DNA of 64,000 nucleotides, taken from Nostoc edaphicum CCNP1411 (GTDB lineage: Bacteria > Cyanobacteriota > Cyanobacteriia > Cyanobacteriales > Nostocaceae). The stretch spans positions 4,154,001 through 4,218,000 of the forward strand of contig NZ_CP054698.1 of assembly GCF_014023275.1 (NCBI RefSeq), written 5' to 3'. Under the pieces are notes generated by a model that ran no database searches, had not been told where the DNA came from, and was given only the letters and a program-made list of their open reading frames with translations. Below are positions 19,108 to 28,326 of the stretch, one piece after another. Numbering within the stretch: position 1 is the first letter of the stretch; each line of letters begins with the position of its first letter. Position numbers and translations under genes: made by a program.

Positions 19108-20289
19108 CAGAAGTGTTGAACGTTAAGAAAAATCCGATAAAAATAGCCCAAAATATGGTATTTTTGGGCGAAGGCTTAAACTATATTAGTTTGATTGTGA
19201 TTATAAATTCATTTCCCAAAATTGTCAAAGATATCTTGAAAAGCCTGCCAAAAAATGATTATCCAGTATTGAATAGTCGTCTATTCTTTGAGTGCTGGCT
19301 ATCCTATGCTCTGGATAACAGTTTAACAAGTATGCGAGATTTATTTCAAAGATTAAATAACACCGGATTTGAAGTAGATATTTCTACCTTTTCCAAAGCC
19401 AGTTCTCACCGTGCACAAAAACCCTTTCAAGAAATTTATCAGAAATTGAATGAGTTAGTACAGAAGAAAATTCACAAAAAATTACACGATAAATATGCTA
19501 TTTGTCCTATTGATTCAACAATTATTACCCTGACAAGTAAATTGTTATGGGTTTTGGGTCATCATCAAGTCAAACTTTTTAGTTCTTTGAATTTAGCTAC
19601 AGGTAGCCCAGAAGATAACTTCATCAATTTTGGACATGATCATGATTATAAATTTGGTTCCAAGATGATGTCTAGTCTCCCAACTAATGCTGTAGGGGTA
19701 ATGGATAGAGGCTTTGCGGGATTAAAATTCATTCAAGAATTGGTACAAGAAAACAAATATTTTGTTTTGCGGATTAAAAACAATTTCGTTACTAGAATTT
19801 GAGGATGCGACTGGATTAGTCAAAGTAGGTGCATCTGATGAGGCTATTGCCTATAGAGTCATTAATTTTTGTGATTTAGAAACGAAAACTGAGTTCCGCT
19901 TAGTGACTAATTTACCAAAGTCGGGAGATGCAGCTGTTAATGATGATGAAATTAGGGATATTTATCGATTACGTTGGGGAGTTGAACTCTTGTGGAAGTT
20001 TTTAAAGATGCACTTAAAACTTGACAAATTAATTACCAAAAACGTCAACGGTATCACCATACAAATTTACGTTAGTTTAATAGCTTATCTGATTTTACAG
20101 CTTTTATCTATTCCCGCACAATGGGGACATACACTATTAGATAAATTCCGCTATTTGCAATCTTGTATGTGTCAGAAAATCAGCTATGTTCATTGGTTTG
20201 AGGAGATGATGTTATGTTGACTAATTTAGCCTTTTTAGAGTTAGTGTAACTATCTATGTAAAGTTTTGTATCAAGATTCAACATTTCTG
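19108..20289 (+). mobile_element. IS4-family insertion sequence, copy 1 (1182 bp)
   Basis: The ends are the imperfect inverted repeats CAGAAGTGTTGAA and TTCAACATTTCTG. They are flanked by a 9-bp direct repeat, GTCCTTGAG, at 19099-19107 and 20290-20298, a target-site duplication that fixes the borders. An almost identical, inverted copy lies at 34244-35427. Confidence 0.92.
19113..20220 (+). pseudogene. IS4-family transposase, split by a +1 frameshift
   Basis: Two overlapping frames (19113-19802 and 19762-20220) together make a full DDE transposase. The first holds the second catalytic Asp region (MDRGFAG). The second has the IS4 signature Y-x2-R-x3-E-x6-K in IYRLRWGVELLWKFLK. The frames join only if one base is skipped near the A5 run at 19776-19780; removing one A would restore a single frame. 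Because copy 2 has the same break, the element either moved after the lesion, with help in trans, or it uses slippage at the A run. The N-terminal start is uncertain. Confidence 0.8.
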
Positions 20290-20408
20290 GTCCTTGAGAT
20301 ACGACTCTCACTCTTTAACGTGGCATTGGTTTTTCCGTCCCGGCGTATGTACCAATGACCAATAACTACTTAATGAATATTTTGAACCAATTAGGAGATT
20401 CTAAAACA

Positions 20409-22286
20409 ATGAACGCATCAAAACTTGTCGCAAATCTTACTGAACAAGGTGTTCATTTATGGGTTGATAACGACAAATTAAAGATTCGCTCACCAAAAGG
20501 AGTCATCACATTAGAAATGCAAGCAGAAATAGTCGCTTGTAAAGCAGAGATTGTGGCATTTTTACACGAGATGGATGTGGCTGCTGACTTAGAGTGTGTT
20601 CCTTTAAGTCAAGGACTCAACTTACAAACCATTGGTCGTCTAATTGGGGGATTTACAGAACAATCAACAGTGGAGTATAAGCCACCAATTATCGATCCTA
20701 AAGTTATGGCTCAAAAACTGATAGTTACATTTAAACCTTTACCTAATAGTTACAACAATCAAGAAATTTTGAAATTCCGCCAAGAATTGGAGGTTAAACT
20801 GATAAATTATGGTGTTAAAGTGTTAACTTGGGAAGAAGCGATCGCAGAATTTAACTATGACCTAACAATTCCAGTAATTAACAAAAGAAAAAACTTCAAG
20901 TTCAAAGGGGTTAAATCAGAAGTTAATGCAATTATTGATGTAGAAATACCTCATTCAATTCTAAGAAAAGTTGGTATCTTTGCAGCAGAGGCTCTCTATC
21001 AATTTTATTCTAAATTCGTTTTAAATGGTCGTAAAATACCTGTTATAAAAATGGCTCGATTAAGCAGTTGGGCTGAGGATCATGCAGCTAAGTATGTTGA
21101 TAATCCTAGCAAAACACAAGTAATTACAATTACTGATATAGATCATGATTTTATCAACCCTCTTATTCCGTATAAGCAGAAAATAAATATTGGCTTAAAT
21201 ACTTTAATTAGAACATTTTCAGAGATTGTTGTTGGAGTATCATCTGACAAAATTTCTATATTAAACATGAATCTATCAGACTCTATTTTCTCTAAAAATG
21301 AGATAGATAGGTTTGTATTGAAATCATTAATTCCTAAAGTTTTTGTACCGATTGCACCACTTTTGTTGAGTCGATTTGAGCTAGGACAATATAATCCTAA
21401 AGAATCTATCTACGCTCCTAAATTAGTAAAACTGGGTCAACAATTAGCATCGACAGGTTTATTCCCACCTGGTTTTAAGTTAGACGAAGTTATCAAAAGA
21501 AAATCTCACAGAGATATTGTCAGCGTCATTATAAATGGTAGAACAGGTGTCTCCTATGGCTTTGTTGCCTATGCTGAACCTCCACAATATTTTGGAGATA
21601 TAGAATTAACTAAAAATGAGTGGGAAGGTCTATTACCTGTTAAAGGATTTAGTAGTAACGAACTTCGTCAAAATGAAAAAGGTAGACGCTATGTCAAAAT
21701 TAAGCTACTAGAAGAATATGTATTTAGGCAAGTACCTGATATTTGGCTTGTAAGTTCTCGTTCAGGGTCAAATAAAACAAACTTGAATATCGCTGATGAT
21801 ATTATCAGAATTGGTTTGAAAGAAAAGCTATATCTCCAACTACCTAAAGTGATTCAGTCGGAGTTAGCAGATATGAAACCTTCTTATGATATTTATGTCA
21901 TGCTGGCGATTAGTCTTTCGGCGGCTTTGTATACACCAGAATTAATTAAAGATGGTGCGGCAATTGTTCATTTCCACGGCTACCCAGCATTTGATTGGTT
22001 TAAACCAAATGAATACTGTGTTGGAGTACATAATCCTTCAGTACCTTGTGGAACCTATGAATCTGGTGTATTCAACTTTCTGGGTATTTCTAGTTTGGCT
22101 GGCAAACAAGCAAGAGATATATCTTTAGTTAGTTTGATAGAACCAGATCATGGCACAAATTTTATAGCTCATGATTTGGATTATCTAGTCGACAGATTGA
22201 AAGCCGGGTGTGCAGATGGGGAAATTGAACTAGGTGGAAAACATTTTACCTCTCTCAAATCAAAGGTAGAAGAATACAGAATCTAA
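20409..22286 (+). CDS. TubC-type docking domain fused to an unrecognised ~530-aa domain
   Basis: The ATG at 20409 (625 aa) is preferred over one at 20355 because AGGAGA lies about 10 bases upstream and TubC domains normally start MNAS. Residues 1-55 match the TubC N-terminal docking domain of hybrid PKS/NRPS enzymes (QGV-LWV-DNDKL-IRSPKG, then a Lys-Glu helix). The remaining about 530 residues match no family I know: there is no adenylation, condensation, ketosynthase, P-loop or Rossmann motif. A striking stretch near the C-terminus runs HFHGYPAFDWF, then GVHNPSVPCGTYESG and FNFLGISS, with His, Cys, Asp and Asn residues that could be catalytic. There is no signal peptide. It sits between the acyltransferase and the sugar-tailoring genes. 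A carrier-docked tailoring or transfer enzyme is plausible; the activity is unknown. Confidence 0.75.
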   Translation: MNASKLVANLTEQGVHLWVDNDKLKIRSPKGVITLEMQAEIVACKAEIVAFLHEMDVAADLECVPLSQGLNLQTIGRLIGGFTEQSTVEYKPPIIDPKVMAQKLIVTFKPLPNSYNNQEILKFRQELEVKLINYGVKVLTWEEAIAEFNYDLTIPVINKRKNFKFKGVKSEVNAIIDVEIPHSILRKVGIFAAEALYQFYSKFVLNGRKIPVIKMARLSSWAEDHAAKYVDNPSKTQVITITDIDHDFINPLIPYKQKINIGLNTLIRTFSEIVVGVSSDKISILNMNLSDSIFSKNEIDRFVLKSLIPKVFVPIAPLLLSRFELGQYNPKESIYAPKLVKLGQQLASTGLFPPGFKLDEVIKRKSHRDIVSVIINGRTGVSYGFVAYAEPPQYFGDIELTKNEWEGLLPVKGFSSNELRQNEKGRRYVKIKLLEEYVFRQVPDIWLVSSRSGSNKTNLNIADDIIRIGLKEKLYLQLPKVIQSELADMKPSYDIYVMLAISLSAALYTPELIKDGAAIVHFHGYPAFDWFKPNEYCVGVHNPSVPCGTYESGVFNFLGISSLAGKQARDISLVSLIEPDHGTNFIAHDLDYLVDRLKAGCADGEIELGGKHFTSLKSKVEEYRI

Positions 22287-22442
22287 ATTTGTGAAATAGG
22301 CTCTTAATTATCACTGTTTAGTCGTTAGGATTGCTATATAAGTAGCCTTAAAAAAGGTGATTTGCTTTGCTACGGAATACCTGCACGTAGCAAGCTTTAA
22401 GAGTAGGGATAGGATACAGCAGCCAATCACGATTAAACTTAG

Positions 22443-22496
22443 GTCATTCGTATAAAAATGCTAGAAATAACGCTCTAGCATTTTTACACGAATGAC
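22443..22496. terminator. Strong bidirectional hairpin terminator
   Basis: A long stem (GTCATTCGT plus AAAAATGCTAG pairing with CTAGCATTTTT plus ACGAATGAC, small internal mismatch) with a 10-base loop and A/T runs on both sides. It is well placed to end the transcript of the TubC-fusion gene. Confidence 0.75.
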
Positions 22497-22535
22497 TTTT
22501 TAGTTTGGATCAAAAATTGCTCAAGTATTTATCAA

Positions 22536-22588
22536 GTTGCATATGAGTTGCATATGAGTTGCGATTGAGTATCTCGCCGTCATAATAT
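22536..22588 (+). promoter_or_regulatory. Promoter with 11-bp direct repeats upstream of the epimerase gene
   Basis: AGTTGCATATG occurs twice and AGTTGCGATTG once at 11-bp spacing. The third copy overlaps a -35-like TTGCGA (22559-22564), which is 18 bases from a -10-like TAATAT (22583-22588). The same arrangement, with near-identical bases, occurs at 29487-29527. Repeats one helical turn apart suggest an activator site. Confidence 0.6.
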
Positions 22589-22706
22589 GCTTATAAATCA
22601 CAACTGGAGGAGATTATTAGGCAGTGTTAAAAACATTCTTACTATATACGTGAGAATCAATGACGCACCTGAAATTAAACCAGCAATACAGTGGTAGATT
22701 AAATCT

Positions 22707-23702
22707 GTGAATATCGAAAACAAAACTCTTCTCATCACAGAAATTAATGGGTTTATCGGCTTGCGCTTTGCTGAGTTAGCCATAGCAAAGGGAATGAAAG
22801 TCCGTGGGCTGCAAAGTTTCCCAGATAAAGCTAAAGCAAAAAAAGCGCAAAAGCTGGACATTGAGGTGATTGCTGGTAGTGTTACTAACTCAGCTATTGT
22901 CAAAATTGCTTGTCAGGGAGTAGATGTAGTTGCACATACGGCTGAACTAGCGAAAGAAGGTGGATCACTTGACTATTTTCGCGAGGTAAATGTTGGCGGC
23001 ACTGTCAATACAGCTAAAGCTGCTAAGAATGCTGGTGTTAAAACCTTTGTGCATCTTTCAAGTGGGATGGTCTACGGCTTCAATTATTGCGATCGCATTA
23101 CAGAATCTGGGCCATTGTCTGGAGATAATAATCCCTACTGTCAAACGAAAATAGAAGCCGAAGAAGCAATATTACCACTAAATTCCCCACCAGATTTTGG
23201 CATCATTATCATTAGAGCAGGTGATGTTTATGGGCCAGGAAGTATTCCTTGGATAGTCCGACCCATTTTGATGATGCGTCAAAAAGAATTTGTCTATGTC
23301 AATGATGGAAGGGGAGTCATCAATCACGTATACATAGACAACTTGATTGATGCTATCTTTTTGGCGATCGAAAAAGAAACCTACGGTGAAATATTTAATA
23401 TCACTGATGGACAAGAAACATCTTGGAAAGAATATTTTACCCATTTGGTAGAAATGGCAGGTACGCCTACACCCATATCTCTGCAAAAAGATGAACTCAA
23501 ACTTCTGATAAAACTACGTTCCCAAGGACAGAAACTATTTGGCAAAAAAGCCGATATTTTGCCGGAATCTATAGATTTTATCACTCGTCCCTATGCTTAT
23601 TCAATTGCTAAAGCAGAAAGTCTTTTGGATTATAAACCCAAAATTGATTTGCAAGAGGGGATGCAGCGCATACAAGAATGGCTACAAAAAGCAGACATCT
23701 AA
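22707..23702 (+). CDS. NAD-dependent epimerase/dehydratase, extended SDR
   Basis: A 331-aa extended short-chain dehydrogenase beginning with GTG. The N-terminal nucleotide loop reads ITEINGFIG, lacking the first Gly of the usual TGxxGxxG. The catalytic Tyr144-x3-Lys148 (YCQTK) and the upstream SSGMVYG serine are present. The family includes nucleotide-sugar epimerases, dehydratases and 3-beta-hydroxysteroid-type dehydrogenases; the glycosyltransferase neighbours favour a sugar or polyketide ketone or alcohol substrate. It follows a clear promoter and is the first gene of the second half of the biosynthetic region. The start is uncertain because no strong ribosome site lies in front of the GTG. 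Confidence 0.8.
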   Translation: MNIENKTLLITEINGFIGLRFAELAIAKGMKVRGLQSFPDKAKAKKAQKLDIEVIAGSVTNSAIVKIACQGVDVVAHTAELAKEGGSLDYFREVNVGGTVNTAKAAKNAGVKTFVHLSSGMVYGFNYCDRITESGPLSGDNNPYCQTKIEAEEAILPLNSPPDFGIIIIRAGDVYGPGSIPWIVRPILMMRQKEFVYVNDGRGVINHVYIDNLIDAIFLAIEKETYGEIFNITDGQETSWKEYFTHLVEMAGTPTPISLQKDELKLLIKLRSQGQKLFGKKADILPESIDFITRPYAYSIAKAESLLDYKPKIDLQEGMQRIQEWLQKADI

Positions 23703-23742
23703 ATGATAATTTAGTCGCTGTAGTCGATTTATAAAGTTTCAA

Positions 23743-23845
23743 TACCAAGTGTTAGACCATCAACCACACATATCAAGTGTTAGACCATTAACCATAAATA
23801 CCAAGTGTTAAACCATCAACCATAAATACCAAGTGTTAGACCATC
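23743..23845 (+). repeat. Four tandem 28-bp repeats
   Basis: Units beginning AAGTGTTAGACCATCAACCA recur at 23747, 23775, 23803 and 23831, exactly 28 bases apart with few changes. There are no spacers, so this is not a CRISPR array. They lie between the epimerase and the ABC exporter genes. Confidence 0.85.
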
Positions 23846-23999
23846 TTAAGAACGATTCACTAAGTACAAATTGATGGCAGCCCAATGTCTAAAATATATC
23901 CTTTATCAAGGAGTTGATTAGGCAAATAATATATCTGCTTAGTTACTCTTCAAAAAAACTCTTTGCGTCAGACCGAATGCTGTGGATTGTTAATTACTT

Positions 24000-25637
24000 A
24001 TGAACCTGATCCACCTTCTATTACGTACTTCTTCTCTCCACCTTAGTCTTGCAATGTTAGCTGGTATTTTCAGTGGCGGTACTGCTGCTGGCTTAATTGC
24101 TCTAATTAATATGACATTGAGCCAAAACCACCCATCAAAAACTATATTGATTTGGAGTTTTGTTAGTCTTTGTCTAATACGACTAATTGCTAGTTTTACT
24201 TCTCAATTTCTATTAATCCAACTTTCACAAAAAGCAATTCTCAATTTGCGGATACTTTTAACCCGCCGTATTCTTGCCTCACCCTTACGTCATTTAGAAC
24301 AAATCGGTGCTCATGGTCTTTTAGCCGTCCTCACTGAAGATATTCAAACAATCTCTAACACAATTATTACTGTTCCTTTTGTATGTATTAACATTGCCAT
24401 TGTGATTGCTTGTCTAATTTATCTGGGCTGGTTATCTAAAATTGTCTTCCTTATAGGTATTAGCTTTATGTTTTTGGGAATATTTAGCTATTCGCTACCA
24501 ATGAAGAAAGCTATGTTTTTTCTAAAATTGGCTCGTGAACAGGAAGATAGATTGTTTAAGCATTTCCGTACTGTAACTCAAGGCACAAAAGAACTTAAGC
24601 TAAATCATAGTCGACGCCAAGCATTTCTCTCTGAAGATTTTCATACCACTGCCTTATCATCCCGTCATCATAATGTTGTGGGTATGAGTATCTTTGCTGC
24701 TGCTGCTAGTTGGGGACAAATACTATTTTTTGTGGCTATCGGGTTACTTTTATTCATCATTCCTACTATCAATAAAATTCATGCGACAACTTTATCTGCA
24801 TATGCCCTAACTATTATTTATTTAATATCACCTCTAGAGTACATTATGAGTATGATGCCTAGTATAACTAGAGCTTTAGTTGCTTTAAAAAAAGTAGATT
24901 CTTTAGGACTTTCATTAGCCAATTACTCAAACGATAGTGGTTACAATATTTTACTGGCATCAGATAAATCTTGGAGCTGCTTAGAGCTAGTAAGTGTAAC
25001 TCATACTTATTATCAAGAGCGAGAAGAAAGCAACTTTATCCTTGGGCCTATTAACTTGAAATTTCATCCAGGAGAACTTATTTTTATTGTAGGAGGTAAT
25101 GGTAGTGGTAAGTCTACCCTCGCTAAATTAATTACTGGTCTTTACATTCCTGAAACAGGAAATGTTTATCTAGATGACAATCTCATCGATAATCATAATT
25201 TAGAGTGGTATCGCCAGCAATTTTCTGTAGTATTTTCCGATTTTTATCTTTTTGATCGCTTCCTGGGTTTGGATAGTAACGATCTAGATATTCAGACTCA
25301 AAAGTACCTTGTTCAACTGCAACTAGACCATAAAGTTAAGGTCAATAATGGAGTACTTTCTACCACCGACCTTTCTCAAGGACAGCGCAAGCGCCTTGCT
25401 CTAGTTACTGCTTATTTAGAAGACCGTCCTATCTATATGTTTGATGAGTGGGCCTCAGATCAAGATCCTGTATTTAAGGAAATTTTCTACACTCAACTTC
25501 TGGCAGAGCTAAAGAATAGAGGTAAAACTGTACTGGTTATCAGTCATGACGACCAATATTTTTACCTAGCAGATCGGATTGTCAAGCTGGAATACGGACA
25601 AGTAAAAACTGAACATTTAAACATTGGAAAGGAGTAA
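24000..25637 (+). CDS. SyrD/PvdE-type ABC exporter (fused TM and ATPase)
   Basis: A 545-aa half-transporter. Six membrane helices lie in about the first 300 residues. The ATPase follows with Walker A GGNGSGKST (near 365), the signature LSQGQRKRLAL and Walker B YMFDEWASDQDP. The Walker B glutamate is retained. The short, cyclic-peptide-exporter type layout is that of SyrD/PvdE, which move lipopeptide or siderophore precursors across the inner membrane. In this setting it is the probable exporter of the locus product. It ends 4 bases before the next gene, so the two are translationally linked. Confidence 0.88.
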   Translation: MNLIHLLLRTSSLHLSLAMLAGIFSGGTAAGLIALINMTLSQNHPSKTILIWSFVSLCLIRLIASFTSQFLLIQLSQKAILNLRILLTRRILASPLRHLEQIGAHGLLAVLTEDIQTISNTIITVPFVCINIAIVIACLIYLGWLSKIVFLIGISFMFLGIFSYSLPMKKAMFFLKLAREQEDRLFKHFRTVTQGTKELKLNHSRRQAFLSEDFHTTALSSRHHNVVGMSIFAAAASWGQILFFVAIGLLLFIIPTINKIHATTLSAYALTIIYLISPLEYIMSMMPSITRALVALKKVDSLGLSLANYSNDSGYNILLASDKSWSCLELVSVTHTYYQEREESNFILGPINLKFHPGELIFIVGGNGSGKSTLAKLITGLYIPETGNVYLDDNLIDNHNLEWYRQQFSVVFSDFYLFDRFLGLDSNDLDIQTQKYLVQLQLDHKVKVNNGVLSTTDLSQGQRKRLALVTAYLEDRPIYMFDEWASDQDPVFKEIFYTQLLAELKNRGKTVLVISHDDQYFYLADRIVKLEYGQVKTEHLNIGKE

Positions 25638-25641
25638 AGCA

Positions 25642-27009
25642 ATGTTTTTGAATAACTTAGTAGAAGCTTCAGAGGGCCCCAGCAATTTTTTAAGAAAAGA
25701 AAAACTTGCATTACAAAGCAAACAAGACAAAATTTTGGCAGCAGATGTAAAATCCGTTCTGTATTACAGAACTTGGATTCAGGCTAAAACTAATAATACT
25801 TTCGACAAAACCAGAATATTAGGAGTAGTAGCAGCTGCCAAAGGAGCCGAAAATTATTTACCCTATACTATCCCTAAAATCATTCAACAAATTTCTGAAA
25901 CCGGGATGATGGCTGATATAGTAATCGGTCTGAATAATGGTTTTGAATGTCCGATTATTATTGACCGTTTTACTTTGCTGCCAGATGTTCAAGTCATTCA
26001 TTTATATACTGAGGATAAGTTAGCCAACAATATCCCAGCAACAATATTTGACAATATAGTATGCAAAGGTAAACCCTATTTTTTAAGTAGTATTGAACCT
26101 CATCAATCTAGACATAGGATATTTGTAGTCCATCAAAAAGAGGGGCAATACGCCGCAGGTAAAATTCGAGTTTTGGGAGATATTTATGGTTCATTACTGT
26201 TCAATAGTATAGAAAATGGATGGATACCACCTGCCATTTTAGTGACTTTTGATGCTGAATCTCAGTTTTTAGTGACACACAATTCTTCAGTTATAGATAC
26301 AGACTCGAATGGCTTAAAATTAATCGTAAATCAACTACAAAATCACCCTGAAATCGATATTTTAGGTACAAGAAATAAGTTTGCCGTTTACCAAAAAGCA
26401 ATAGTAGATGGAATTAGAGTTTTACTACCTAATTTTAGTGAGCAAGTGCCTCCTCTTCAATGGTTTATAGATATTGTTCATGGTAGATTCAGCGGCTTTC
26501 AGTGTAAATGGGGAGGAGGCACATTTGGTAGAACTGATGTAATAGTTAGCTTGTTAGTAGTGATTTCTAGAAATTACCCAGGTATCAGAGGTGAAGATAC
26601 TCAACTCACTATATTAGCCAAATGTGCAGGTTTTATAGGCGACATATTTTTAGATGTTATTTCTACAAATAGAACTCCTAGTATGACGGATATGACAATA
26701 GAACAGCCACCAAAAAAAGCTTGGGTAGAACAAGTATATAGATGGCTAGTTTCTACTTATCCATTAAAATTACTTTATGGAGAACATAACATTAAATCAT
26801 TGGTGAGTTATGGATTTCCTTGGTTTACTTTTACTAGACCAATTGCATTTTTAAAACTAGTAATTTCCAATGATAAAATCAACTTTTCTACAGTGATTAA
26901 CAAAATAAAACTGATAACAATTGCGTATTTTACTTTTCAAAAAATCCAAAAAAAAAGCAGGAAAAATCATGATGTGTTACAAGGCAGCGAAGCAAAAGCT
27001 TTTTGGTGA
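25642..27009 (+). CDS. Glycosyltransferase-like protein, GT-A type (455 aa)
   Basis: The ATG at 25642 is chosen because AAGGAG lies 9 bases upstream, within the end of the exporter gene; a longer TTG start overlaps that gene. The protein has a Rossmann-like N-terminus (LGVVAAAKGAENYLPYTIP), a TFDAES segment in the place of a GT-A metal motif, and a C-terminal GGGTFGRTD followed by GEDTQLT, which resembles the acceptor and base region of GT2 enzymes. The last about 90 residues are basic and hydrophobic and may bind the membrane. Donor and acceptor are unknown. It is more divergent than the GT4 and GT2 genes downstream, so the glycosyltransferase call is moderate. Confidence 0.6.
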   Translation: MFLNNLVEASEGPSNFLRKEKLALQSKQDKILAADVKSVLYYRTWIQAKTNNTFDKTRILGVVAAAKGAENYLPYTIPKIIQQISETGMMADIVIGLNNGFECPIIIDRFTLLPDVQVIHLYTEDKLANNIPATIFDNIVCKGKPYFLSSIEPHQSRHRIFVVHQKEGQYAAGKIRVLGDIYGSLLFNSIENGWIPPAILVTFDAESQFLVTHNSSVIDTDSNGLKLIVNQLQNHPEIDILGTRNKFAVYQKAIVDGIRVLLPNFSEQVPPLQWFIDIVHGRFSGFQCKWGGGTFGRTDVIVSLLVVISRNYPGIRGEDTQLTILAKCAGFIGDIFLDVISTNRTPSMTDMTIEQPPKKAWVEQVYRWLVSTYPLKLLYGEHNIKSLVSYGFPWFTFTRPIAFLKLVISNDKINFSTVINKIKLITIAYFTFQKIQKKSRKNHDVLQGSEAKAFW

Positions 27010-27195
27010 AAATAATATAAGACTGATAAATATAGTGCAGCATTGTAGCTTATTGAGTTAATCTTATTAATTCATATAACCACAGTATAAAAATGCTGCA
27101 ATAGCAGATGGAGTAAGCTATCTAAAAACGCTGTCATTTAGGTTTGACTCGTGAAATAATTTGACAGCAACAGGATAAGGTTTAAGGTGTTTAGC

Positions 27196-28098
27196 ATGAC
27201 AAATTTAACAGGTAAAACAGTACTTTTGACAGGTGCATCACGCGGTTTAGGAGTATACATTGCCCACGCTCTAGCTAGAGAACATGCAACTGTGGTTTGC
27301 GTTTCTCGTTTTAAGTCCGGACTAGATACAACATGCGCTCAAATCAAAGCTTTAGGTGGAAAAGGGATAAGTATTCCCTTTGATATTAAAAACGTGACAG
27401 AATTATCAACTCTCAAACAGCAGATTAATAAAGCTGTTGGTTCGGTTGATATTGTAATTAATAATGCTGGGATAGAAATTTACCGAGATTTCGTTGATTA
27501 TTCTCTAGAGGATCTCCAGTCAATATTAACAATTAATCTACTGGCTGCTACCGAATTAACCCGTTTGTTTCTGCCAAGCATGTTGGAGCGTCGTAGTGGT
27601 CACATTGTTAATATTGCTTCTCTAGCTGGTAAAAAGGGAGTCCCTTACAACAGCATTTATTCTGCGAGTAAAGCTGGTTTGATTATGTGGACTGATGCTA
27701 TGCGACAAGAATTAGCTGCTACTGATACAAATATCTCGGTGATCTGTCCAGGATATATCTCTGAAACTGGCATGACTGTTAATAGCCGCGTGCCCGCTCC
27801 TTGGTTACTCAGTATATCTACACCAACAGATGTAGCAAATGCAGTAGTTAGAGCTATTAAACAAAACAAGGCAGAAATAATTGTTAATAAAAATCTGTTA
27901 ACAGAAAACATGGCGAAACTAATGTTTGCTACTGGGCAATTTTTTCCAGAATTTGTAGATGCAGTTTATCATTGCTTGGATGTAGTTAGGCTGAACCGAA
28001 GGCGTGCAAATGCGACAACTTTTGCCACAGATCAGAGCAATGCGCCAACGTCACAAAAACAGTTAAGTCCTCTTAATAATTTGCTTATAAGTAGATAA
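27196..28098 (+). CDS. Classical short-chain dehydrogenase/reductase
   Basis: A 300-aa classical SDR with the cofactor loop TGASRGLG near the N-terminus, NNAG in the middle, the catalytic Ser in IASLAG and YSASK as the Tyr-x3-Lys pair. The ATG at 27196 is preferred over a GTG nine bases earlier. The C-terminal extension after about residue 210 is longer than in FabG and hydrophobic. It could reduce a ketone on the polyketide or on a sugar. It has the same orientation as its neighbours but is separated from them by about 190 and 230 bases. Confidence 0.85.
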   Translation: MTNLTGKTVLLTGASRGLGVYIAHALAREHATVVCVSRFKSGLDTTCAQIKALGGKGISIPFDIKNVTELSTLKQQINKAVGSVDIVINNAGIEIYRDFVDYSLEDLQSILTINLLAATELTRLFLPSMLERRSGHIVNIASLAGKKGVPYNSIYSASKAGLIMWTDAMRQELAATDTNISVICPGYISETGMTVNSRVPAPWLLSISTPTDVANAVVRAIKQNKAEIIVNKNLLTENMAKLMFATGQFFPEFVDAVYHCLDVVRLNRRRANATTFATDQSNAPTSQKQLSPLNNLLISR

Positions 28099-28326
28099 GG
28101 AAATTTACAGCAGTACTTAGATCCGTTTATAACTTTTAGGCTACCTCGATGTGTAATGGCGATCGCTCTTGCAATAGATAGACTCATACCAGATGTATCT
28201 ATATAAGGATAATGATCGCTATTCATTATCGATAAGCTATCAAAAATCTAATTCAGATGGTCAATTTTAATACCAATTTCAGACATATAACTTTCTGTAA
28301 TCAGACTAATCTAGGATATAAAGTTA

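Noticed and set aside
23743..23845. CRISPR-like direct repeats
   Set aside because: The 28-bp units are directly adjacent with no unique spacers, and no cas genes are present.
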